DNA of 18,643 nucleotides, taken from Methylocystaceae bacterium (GTDB lineage: Bacteria > Pseudomonadota > Alphaproteobacteria > Rhizobiales > Beijerinckiaceae). Under the pieces are notes generated by a model. It made no database searches and was not told the origin of the DNA. It saw only the letters and a list, made by a program, of their open reading frames with translations. The stretch is taken from NCBI GenBank assembly GCA_003105285.1, contig PQAN01000430.1:17099-35741 (forward strand). The letters run 5' to 3'. The translations under genes were made by a program, and so were the position numbers. This document shows, piece by piece, positions 1 to 6,043 of the stretch (position 1 is its first letter; every line of letters begins with the position of its first letter).

Positions 1-615
1 CGCCAGACTGATCGCGCAGAGGATCGAGAACGGCGCGGCGAAGGACACCGTGCCGCCCGAGGCCGCCTCCGCCGCCGAGACGCCGAAGATCAGCACCGGA
101 ATGGTCAGCGGCAGCACCAGCAGCGCCATCAGCAGGCCGCCGCGCCGCAGCGTCACCGTCGCCGCCGCGCCGATCGCGCCGATCAGCGTCAGCGCCGGCG
201 TGCCGGCGAGCAGAGTGACCGTCACGCCCGCGAGCGCCATCTCCTCCTGCTGCAGCATGAGCCCGAGGAAGGGCGCGGCGAGGACGAGAGGGAGGCCGGT
301 CGTCGCCCAATGGGCGGCGCATTTGACCAGCACGGCGAGCTCCAGAGGCGTGCGGCTCAGATGGAAGAGATCGAGCGAGCCGTCTTCCATATCCGCCTGG
401 AACAGCCGGTCGAGGCACAAGAGGCTCGCGAGCAGAGCGGCGATCCACAGGATCGCCGGGCCGATGCGGGCGAGCAGATTGGGGTCCGGGCCGATGGCGA
501 AGGGCGCGATCGACACCAGGACGAGAAAGAACACGACGCCCATCGTCGCCGAGCCGCCGATGCGGCGGGCAACGCGAATTTCCCGGAAAAAGAGCGCGAA
601 CAGAGGAGAGTTCAC
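1..615 (-). CDS. ccmB: Heme exporter protein CcmB (3' end off window)
   Basis: Reading the minus strand from a GTG at 615 gives an open frame of 205 codons to the window edge. The start overlaps the ccmA stop by four bases (GTGA), the usual translational coupling of ccmA-ccmB. The protein opens with SPLFALFFREIRVARRIGG, followed by hydrophobic segments near residues 25-45, 50-66, 95-125, 130-160 and 165-195. The stretch with DRLFQADMEDGSLDLF is typical of CcmB. CcmB is the membrane subunit of the CcmABCDE heme-handling system that delivers heme to the periplasm for c-type cytochrome assembly. Family members are about 220 residues, so only roughly the last 15 should be missing. No in-frame stop is seen. 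No ATG lies near the start, so the GTG rests on the overlap and on similarity beginning there. Confidence 0.93.
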   Translation of the reverse strand, partial: MNSPLFALFFREIRVARRIGGSATMGVVFFLVLVSIAPFAIGPDPNLLARIGPAILWIAALLASLLCLDRLFQADMEDGSLDLFHLSRTPLELAVLVKCAAHWATTGLPLVLAAPFLGLMLQQEEMALAGVTVTLLAGTPALTLIGAIGAAATVTLRRGGLLMALLVLPLTIPVLIFGVSAAEAASGGTVSFAAPFSILCAISLA

Positions 616-1283
616 GACTTCGCCCCCAAAGCCAGCTCGCGCGCGTCCTCGAGGCCCAGGGGCTCATGGGTGGCGGCGACGATCATGCCGCCGAGCGCGC
701 GATGTTCGATCATCGCCTGCGCGAGCCGCTCGCGCGAGGCGCGGTCCAGAGCGCTCGCCGGCTCGTCCAGCAGCCAGACGGGCCGAAAAGCGACGAGCAG
801 CCGCGCCAGAGCGATGCGGCGCTTCTGGCCCGCCGAGAGGATGGCGACCGGCGCCTCCGCGACATGGGCGAGACCCACGCGCTCCAGCGCCTCGGCGACG
901 CCGAGGCTGCGGCGGTCCTCGTCGCCGCAGGCGAGGAATTGCGCCCAGAACTCCAGATTCTCGCGCGCCGTCAGCGGCGCTTTCAGCCCGTCGGCATGGG
1001 CGAGATAGTGAACGAGGGCGCCGGCGTCCTCGCCCTCCGCTCCGTCGATGTCCACACGCCCGCGCAGGCGCGGCAGGAGGCCGGCGAGCGAACGCAGCAG
1101 CGTCGACTTGCCGGCGCCGTTGCGGCCGGTGACGAGCAGCGCCTCGCCGCTCTCGACGCAGAAGCTCACGCCGTCGAGCACGCGCCGTCCGCCGCGCTCG
1201 ACGCCGAGATCGACGACGCGCAGGCGCTGCGCGAAGCCTCGCGCGGCGTGCGGTCTAGGCCTGGGCGTCGGGTTCGCGTTCAT
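612..1283 (-). CDS. ccmA: Heme exporter ATP-binding protein CcmA
   Basis: This is the ABC ATPase of the cytochrome c maturation heme-export complex, partner of CcmB. It powers the CcmC/CcmE heme-release cycle at the inner membrane. From the ATG at 1283 the product is 223 residues. Walker A is GRNGAGKST at 53-61, the ABC signature LSAGQKRR at 149-156, Walker B VWLLDEP at 169-175, and the switch histidine is in ATHEP near 206. The segment YLAHADGLK near 93-101 takes the place of the usual Q-loop, as in CcmA. An in-frame TTG at 1295 would add four residues, but the ATG is preferred. The first 15 or so residues (Pro/Arg rich) precede the conserved domain. It is transcribed divergently from the lipid cassette and coupled to ccmB. 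Confidence 0.95.
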   Translation of the reverse strand: MNANPTPRPRPHAARGFAQRLRVVDLGVERGGRRVLDGVSFCVESGEALLVTGRNGAGKSTLLRSLAGLLPRLRGRVDIDGAEGEDAGALVHYLAHADGLKAPLTARENLEFWAQFLACGDEDRRSLGVAEALERVGLAHVAEAPVAILSAGQKRRIALARLLVAFRPVWLLDEPASALDRASRERLAQAMIEHRALGGMIVAATHEPLGLEDARELALGAKS

Positions 1284-1495
1284 CGGCCAACGCAATAGAG
1301 CATGTTCCGCCGAAGTGGAAATCGCCCGGCTCCCGCCGCAGCGCCGCGATGCTTTCGCTGGCGCTGATCGGGCGAAGGGTGCTAAGGCTCCAACCCGACA
1401 ATGGACGCTGCGAAAAAAGTCGCGCGCCCCTCCTCCTCCGACGACGCCGCGCCCTCCCCCCAGGAGAGCGCCGACATTTTGGGACGACGCATTAC
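1284..1495. other. Divergent intergenic region ccmA / oxoamine synthase
   Basis: About 210 bases separate the divergent starts of ccmA and the lipid cassette, so promoters for both should lie here. I cannot point to a convincing -35/-10 pair. The plus-strand frame of the oxoamine synthase stays open back to 1349, but the extra 49 residues would be Arg/Pro-rich and have no counterpart in the enzyme family, so I treat this stretch as non-coding. Confidence 0.4.
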
Positions 1496-2737
1496 GTGAC
1501 GAAGCATAGGAGCCTTTCGGACTACGCCTCGAGACGATTCCGTTTTGCCGGCAACGCTCTCCTCGAGTTCCACGATCCGTTCTTCGCCCAGATCGACAGG
1601 CTGAAACGCGACCTCGAATCGCGGGGGACGCATTTCGTCAGTTTCGCCAATTACGACTATCTGGGCCTCGCGAACCATCCGCGCATCGTCGAGGAGGCGA
1701 AACGGGAGCTGGACAATCTCGGCGTCGGCGCGCTGGCCTCGCGGCTCGTCGGCGGCGAACGTTCGACGCACAAGCCCTTCGAGGCGGAAATCGCGTCCTT
1801 CCTCGGCATGGAGAGCGCGCTGACGCTCGTCTCCGGCTATCTCGCCAACGTCACGACGATCGCCTGGCTGCTCGGCAAGCGCGACGCGCTGTTCATCGAC
1901 GAATTGGCGCACAACAGCATCGTCGCCGGCGCGGAGGGGTCGCCCGCCGAGGTCATCAAATTCCGCCACAACGACTTCGATCATCTCGAGCAATTGCTGC
2001 GGCGGCGGCGCGACGAGTTTCGCCATGTGCTCGTCGTCGTCGAGGGCATCTACAGCATGGACGGCGACACGGCCGACCTGCCGCGCCTCATCGACATCAA
2101 GGACCGTCACAGCGCCTGGCTGATGGTCGACGAAGCGCATTCGCTCGGCGTGCTCGGCGAGACGGGACGCGGCCTCGCGGAGCATCAGGGCGTCGATCCG
2201 AGCCGAATCGACCTCATCATCGGCACCATGTCGAAGACGCTCGCCTCCTGCGGCGGATATATCTGCGCCAAGAAGCCGGTCATCGACTGGTTCCGCTATA
2301 CGTTGCCGGGGTTCGTCTACAGCGTCGGCCTGTCGCCGGTCATTCTGGCGGCGGCGCGCACCGCGCTGCGGCTGATGCAGGAAGAGACCTGGCGCATCGG
2401 CCGGCTGGCGCGCAACGCCGAACTGTTCCGCGACGTCGCGCACGCCAACGGGCTCGGCACCGGGCCGGCCATCGGGCGCGGCGTCGTGCCGATTTTGTTC
2501 CAGGACAGCGTCGAGACGATGTGGGCGTCGCAGCACCTGCTCGAAAAAGGCTTCTACGTGCCGCCGATCGTGCAGATCGGCGTGCCGAAGGATCAGCCGC
2601 GGCTGCGTTTCTTCCTCTCCGCCAACCACACGGAGGAGGAGATTCGCGGCGTGATCGAGGTCCTGCGCGACCTTCCGCCGGTCGCCGCCGAGGCGCATGA
2701 ACTCGTCAAGCGCGCCATGGCCGGCGTGAGCGCCTGA
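1496..2737 (+). CDS. Alpha-oxoamine synthase, serine palmitoyltransferase-like
   Basis: PLP-dependent enzyme of the alpha-oxoamine synthase family (serine palmitoyltransferase, KBL, AONS, ALAS), which condenses an amino acid with an acyl thioester and releases CO2. From the GTG at 1496 it has 413 residues, the family's usual length. Visible active-site residues are His139 (LAHNSI), Asp212 and His215 (VDEAHS), the Schiff-base Lys247 (GTMSKT) and Arg371 before SANHT, all in the family order. Features such as EGIYSMDGD and MWASQHLLEKGFYV recall bacterial SPT. The start is uncertain: the frame is open to 1349, but upstream codons do not look like protein; the Shine-Dalgarno at this GTG is weak (GGGA at 1481-1484). 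The downstream acyltransferase, DEGS-like and FA2H-like genes favour serine palmitoyltransferase over KBL or AONS. Substrates are inferred. Confidence 0.85.
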   Translation: MTKHRSLSDYASRRFRFAGNALLEFHDPFFAQIDRLKRDLESRGTHFVSFANYDYLGLANHPRIVEEAKRELDNLGVGALASRLVGGERSTHKPFEAEIASFLGMESALTLVSGYLANVTTIAWLLGKRDALFIDELAHNSIVAGAEGSPAEVIKFRHNDFDHLEQLLRRRRDEFRHVLVVVEGIYSMDGDTADLPRLIDIKDRHSAWLMVDEAHSLGVLGETGRGLAEHQGVDPSRIDLIIGTMSKTLASCGGYICAKKPVIDWFRYTLPGFVYSVGLSPVILAAARTALRLMQEETWRIGRLARNAELFRDVAHANGLGTGPAIGRGVVPILFQDSVETMWASQHLLEKGFYVPPIVQIGVPKDQPRLRFFLSANHTEEEIRGVIEVLRDLPPVAAEAHELVKRAMAGVSA

Positions 2738-2973
2738 CTTGGAAGGATTGTAGAAATCGCTGCTGGCGTTTTCGAGTCCGCGTGCGATGGGTCGGTTGGT
2801 CCTCGTCGTTGCGAGGAGCGCAGCGACGAAGCAATCCGGAGGCCGTGAGGCGACGGCTGGATTGCTTCGCTTCGCTCGCAATGACGGCAAGTCTCTCGCG
2901 ATTATCCAGTCTCATGCAATCCGCGTCGATATGACCGCTTTCGTTCGACGCCCAAGACCGATAGGTATGCGCC
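2738..2973. other. Intergenic region carrying a palindromic repeat
   Basis: This 236-base gap separates the first and second genes of the lipid cassette and is mostly occupied by the imperfect inverted repeat at 2803-2887. No gene is supported here: the short open frames on both strands are translations of the repeat. A weak ribosome site (AGGT, 2963-2966) precedes the next ATG. Confidence 0.5.
2803..2887. repeat. Imperfect inverted repeat, intergenic palindromic element
   Basis: The left arm (2803-2837, ending GACGAAGCAATCC) and right arm (2859-2887, beginning GGATTGCTTCG and ending CAATGACGG) are near reverse complements around a 21-base loop; the right arm is about six bases shorter. Elements with the core TTGCGAGGAGCG...GAAGCAATCC are, from memory, dispersed many times in Hyphomicrobiales genomes. 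The RNA would fold into a long hairpin between two genes of the same strand, so it may attenuate or process the transcript. It has no coding role. Confidence 0.8.
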
Positions 2974-4170
2974 ATGTCAGCGATCGACATCGTTCCCGTC
3001 GATAGCCTTGCGAGGTTCTTGACCTTCAGCAAGATTCCGCGACTGCTCTACAAGGGCATGAAGGGCTTTGCGCCGTCGCTCGACGCCGAGCGCTGGACGC
3101 TCTACGGCCATCGACTCAATCCGCATTTCAAACGCGTCGAAGCGCAGGAATTCCTGGCCAAGCGCGACGGCCGATGGGTCGGCCGCATCGCCGCGCAGGT
3201 CTATAAACCAGAGATCGAACCTGTCGGGGCCTCGCGCGCCCAATTCGGCACGCTCGACGCGGTCGACGACATAGAGGTGGTCCGCGCGCTGACGCAGGCC
3301 GCCGAATCCTGGCTCGCGGAGCGCGGCGCCGAGCGCATCAATGGTCCGTTCTCGCCCTCGATCAACGGCGAATTGGGCATGCTCGTCGACGGTTTCGATG
3401 CGACGCCGATGGTCCTCATTCCGTGGCATCCCCCTTATCTCTCCCGCCATCTCGAAGCGCTCGGCTATACGAAGGCGCGCGATCTCATTTCCTATCGCTA
3501 CGACGCGGCGGAGCACGACTTCAGCAACGACAGGCGAATCGCCTCGCGGCGCGAATGGCGAGACCGGCTGAAGATTCGCCAGTTGAAGCTCCACGAGCTG
3601 AAGAAGGGCGAGACGGCGCTGATGACGGAGCTGTTCAACGACGGCTGGAGCGGCAATTGGGGCTTCGTGCCCTTCGGCCAAGACGAATTCGATTCGACGG
3701 CCGATGTCCTGAAATACATCATGCCGCCTGAATTCGGCATCGTCGTGGAACTCGACGGCGTTCCGCAATCCTTCGCCATCGCTCTGCCAAATCTTCATGA
3801 AATCACTGCGGATTTCGACGGCCGGCTGTTTCCCTTCGGCCTGCCGCGGCTGATCTCGCGCATCCGCAACCATAAATTCCGCACGGCGCGGCTCGTGCTG
3901 CTCGGCACCCGCAAGTCGCTGCAAAACAGTGCGACCGGCGGCGCCATTCTCCTTTCGCTGATCGAGGAGATGCGGCAGCGCGGCAGAAATGCGAACATAG
4001 ACAGTCTCGAAGCCGGATGGGTGCTCGAGGACAATGTCGGCATGCGCCGGCCGATCGAGATGTTCGGCGGCAAGGTCGACAAGATTCACCGCATTTACGA
4101 AAAGCGCCTCGCCGGCGCGAAACGGATTTCATCTTCCGACGACCGCGCCAGACAAGAGGCGACGCCATGA
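2974..4170 (+). CDS. GNAT-like acyltransferase, candidate ceramide synthase
   Basis: A 398-residue soluble protein with no signal peptide or membrane span. I recognise the family by the motif around 122-143 (INGPFSPSINGELGMLVDGFD), followed by PMVLIPWHPPY. These proteins have a GNAT-type acyl-CoA N-acyltransferase fold and are often called hypothetical, N-acetyltransferase or, apparently wrongly, dATP pyrophosphohydrolase. The C-terminal half (215-375) carries a second acetyltransferase-like unit containing GTRKSLQNSATGGAIL. The gene lies between an SPT-like gene and a DEGS-like desaturase and overlaps the latter by four bases (ATGA). By position it is the best candidate for the N-acylation step that turns a long-chain base into a ceramide, as the GNAT-type bacterial ceramide synthase of Caulobacter does. 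That role is inference from neighbours and fold. Confidence 0.8.
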   Translation: MSAIDIVPVDSLARFLTFSKIPRLLYKGMKGFAPSLDAERWTLYGHRLNPHFKRVEAQEFLAKRDGRWVGRIAAQVYKPEIEPVGASRAQFGTLDAVDDIEVVRALTQAAESWLAERGAERINGPFSPSINGELGMLVDGFDATPMVLIPWHPPYLSRHLEALGYTKARDLISYRYDAAEHDFSNDRRIASRREWRDRLKIRQLKLHELKKGETALMTELFNDGWSGNWGFVPFGQDEFDSTADVLKYIMPPEFGIVVELDGVPQSFAIALPNLHEITADFDGRLFPFGLPRLISRIRNHKFRTARLVLLGTRKSLQNSATGGAILLSLIEEMRQRGRNANIDSLEAGWVLEDNVGMRRPIEMFGGKVDKIHRIYEKRLAGAKRISSSDDRARQEATP

Positions 4171-5165
4171 ATGTCATCTCGATTTCTTCGACCTCCGCCG
4201 CCGACCGCACCCATGTGGAGCGCCGCCGACTCATCCTCGAACAGCATCCGGAAGTGAAAGCCTTGTTCGGAAAGGACGAGACGACGTTCAAGATCACCGC
4301 GGCGATCTTCGCCGGACAATTGCTGATCGCCGCCGTTCTCGGTTGGCTCGGCCTCGCCTATTGGCCGCTCGCGCTGCTGCTCGCCTTCCTGGTCGGCTCC
4401 TTCGCCAATCACGCCAATTTCGTCATCATCCACGACGCGATCCACAATTGCGTGTTCGACAATCCGCTGCGCAACAAGCTGACCGCTCTGCTCGCCGATC
4501 TCCCCAACGGCTTCCCGACGGCGATGGGCTTTCGCTGCTATCACATCAAGCACCATTCGCATCTCTCGGCCTATGACTACGACGCCGATATTCCGAGCGC
4601 GTGGGAAGTCGAGTGGGTCGGAAACAGCACATGGCGCAAGGCCGTCTGGCTGTTCTTCTTCCCGGCCATTCAGCTCGCTCGGCTCTCTCGGCTGAAAGGA
4701 ACGGTGCCGATCCTGGGGCTCTGGACCTATATCAACATCGCCGTCATCATTCTGTTCGATCTCTTCGTCCTCTATGCGTTCGGCGCCAATGCGCTGCTCT
4801 ATCTCTTCGCCTCCTTCTGGTTTTCGGTCGGCGGCCTGCATCCTCTGAGCGCGCGCTGGGTTCAGGAGCATTTCGCCTTCGGCCCGAATCAAGGAACCTT
4901 CGACTATTACGGCCCGCTCAACAAAGTGGCTCTCAATATCGGCTATCACAACGAGCATCACGATTTTCACGAAATTCCGTGGGCGCGCCTGCCTGAGCTC
5001 AAAGCGCTCGCGCCCGAGTTCTATGACGATCTCGCCTGCCACAGGTCCTGGGTCGCCCTGTTCTTCACCTTCATCTTCGATCCGCGCTATTCGCTGCAGA
5101 CGCGCTCCGCCAATGTGGAGCTCGCGAGCGCGGCCGCGCAGCCGATCCCCGCGCCGGCGGAGTAG
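4167..5165 (+). CDS. DEGS-like sphingolipid delta-4 desaturase family protein
   Basis: Membrane di-iron desaturase of 332 residues. Three histidine boxes are intact: HDAIH (89-93), HIKHH (126-130) and HNEHH (261-265). Several segments match the eukaryotic dihydroceramide delta-4 desaturase (DEGS/DES1) pattern rather than ordinary acyl desaturases: the N-terminal HPEVKALFGKD (27-37), the DLPNGFPTAMGF stretch before box two, DADIPSAWE, GLHPLSARWVQEHF (223-236), and YYGPLNKVALNIGYHNEHHDF ahead of IPWARLPEL. Hydrophobic spans lie near 42-62, 66-88, 156-172 and 186-222. It should introduce a trans-4 double bond into the long-chain base of a ceramide-like lipid at the inner membrane. The ATG at 4167 overlaps the upstream stop and has AGAGG about eight bases ahead; an earlier in-frame start at 4017 lies inside the upstream gene and is rejected. 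Confidence 0.88.
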   Translation: MNVISISSTSAADRTHVERRRLILEQHPEVKALFGKDETTFKITAAIFAGQLLIAAVLGWLGLAYWPLALLLAFLVGSFANHANFVIIHDAIHNCVFDNPLRNKLTALLADLPNGFPTAMGFRCYHIKHHSHLSAYDYDADIPSAWEVEWVGNSTWRKAVWLFFFPAIQLARLSRLKGTVPILGLWTYINIAVIILFDLFVLYAFGANALLYLFASFWFSVGGLHPLSARWVQEHFAFGPNQGTFDYYGPLNKVALNIGYHNEHHDFHEIPWARLPELKALAPEFYDDLACHRSWVALFFTFIFDPRYSLQTRSANVELASAAAQPIPAPAE

Positions 5166-5168
5166 ACC

Positions 5169-5873
5169 ATGACATCGATTACGGACCGCGAGCCTTCAGG
5201 CCCGCAGGAACAGAGCGCGCCCGAAGGCGCGCATTCCAAGGGCTACGATGCGCTCGCCGCCTCGCCGCGCTTGTTCGAGAGCGATCTTCTGGACAAGCTG
5301 TCGCGCGTCCATCATCTGACGCCGCCGCTCGTCTACGGGCCGATCGTCCTATGGCTCATCGCCTATGCGAGCGGCTTCGAGAGCGCCGGCGAAATTCTTC
5401 TCGCCCTCGTCATCGGCTATATCGCCTGGACGCTCACCGAATATTTCGGCCATCGCTTCTTGTTTCACACGGTCTTCCCGTTGCCCTTCGGACTGGGACC
5501 GCGATTTCAATTCCTCATCCACGGCGTGCATCACATCTATCCGAGCGATCCGCTGCGGCTCGTCATGCCGCCGCTGCTGTCCGCGCCGATCATACTGATC
5601 GCGCTCGCCGTCATTCGCCTCGTCTTCGGCCCCGCCTTCGCCTGGCCGGTGCTCGCGGGCTTCATCGCCGGCTATATTCTCTATGACAGCGTGCATTACT
5701 GGACACATCACGGACAGCCGAAGACGAAGCTCGGCCATCTCGTCCGCCGCCTGCACATGCTGCATCATTTCCGCGACGCCGAGCGCGGTTTCGGCGTCCA
5801 CGCCATCTGGTGGGACTACGTCTTCGGCACGAATTACGAGAAAGGCCAGACGCCCGGAACGAAAGCGGTGTGA
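5169..5873 (+). CDS. FA2H/Scs7-like fatty acid (ceramide) 2-hydroxylase
   Basis: A 234-residue membrane di-iron hydroxylase of the fatty acid hydroxylase (sterol desaturase) superfamily. The histidine clusters are HRFLFH (95-100), HGVHH (118-122), HYWTHH (176-181) and HMLHH (196-200). The context of each, such as IHGVHHIYPSDPLRLVMPP, YDSVHYWTHHG and HMLHHFRD..RGFGV..WWDYVFGT, closely follows eukaryotic FA2H and yeast Scs7. The cytochrome b5 domain of those enzymes is absent, so an external electron donor is needed. It probably adds a 2-hydroxyl to the N-acyl chain of the ceramide-like product. The ATG is three bases after the desaturase stop, with GGCGGAG as ribosome site. Residues 6-11 are encoded by a REP-like repeat; the first 35 or so residues look poorly conserved and polar. 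Confidence 0.88.
   Translation: MTSITDREPSGPQEQSAPEGAHSKGYDALAASPRLFESDLLDKLSRVHHLTPPLVYGPIVLWLIAYASGFESAGEILLALVIGYIAWTLTEYFGHRFLFHTVFPLPFGLGPRFQFLIHGVHHIYPSDPLRLVMPPLLSAPIILIALAVIRLVFGPAFAWPVLAGFIAGYILYDSVHYWTHHGQPKTKLGHLVRRLHMLHHFRDAERGFGVHAIWWDYVFGTNYEKGQTPGTKAV
5183..5201 (+). repeat. REP-like half-element inside the hydroxylase coding region
   Basis: These 19 bases are identical to the first 19 bases of the repeat arm at 16644-16666 downstream of prfA. They lie 15 bases into the hydroxylase gene and encode DREPSG in its N terminus. After the match the sequence reads CCGC where the reference arm reads TCGC, so the stem is slightly imperfect. Confidence 0.7.
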
Positions 5874-6043
5874 TCGCCGCTCTCGAGAGGATTTGGCGAG
5901 CCTGAAGGGCTCCGGACGAACTGCCGCACGTCCTGCCCTATTCGAAACGCGATGTCGGCCATAGATGGTCCTCGGTAAGGGGGCGCGACGAGCGGGACCG
6001 GCGCGAGCCGGCGAGACCGAGCGCGACGAGGACGCAGCAACTC
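5874..6043. other. Intergenic region between hydroxylase and histidine kinase
   Basis: No gene is supported in these 170 bases. A degenerate copy of the REP-like repeat lies at 5896-5916 (GCGAGCCTGAAGGGCTCCGG), oriented opposite to the copy at 5183. It could fold into a hairpin just after the lipid cassette, but no U-tract follows, so I do not call it a terminator. A promoter for the kinase may lie here; none is evident. Confidence 0.4.
5896..5916 (-). repeat. Degenerate REP-like copy after the hydroxylase gene
   Basis: The bases GCGAGCCTGAAGGGCTCCGG resemble the right arm of the element at 16685-16707 with an extra G and a short gap. Together with the copy at 5183-5201 it brackets the hydroxylase gene in inverted orientation. 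The match is partial. Confidence 0.5.

Noticed and set aside
50..1132. Long plus-strand open frame (360 codons) opposite ccmA and ccmB
   Set aside because: Its product is Arg/Pro/Ala low-complexity, while the minus strand encodes clear CcmA and CcmB. It is a shadow caused by high GC.
1349..1495. N-terminal extension of the oxoamine synthase
   Set aside because: The frame is open, but the residues are low-complexity Arg/Pro and lie before the region where family similarity begins.
2787..3005. Small plus-strand open frame in the gap after the oxoamine synthase
   Set aside because: It is largely a translation of the palindromic repeat at 2803-2887 and overlaps the next gene start.
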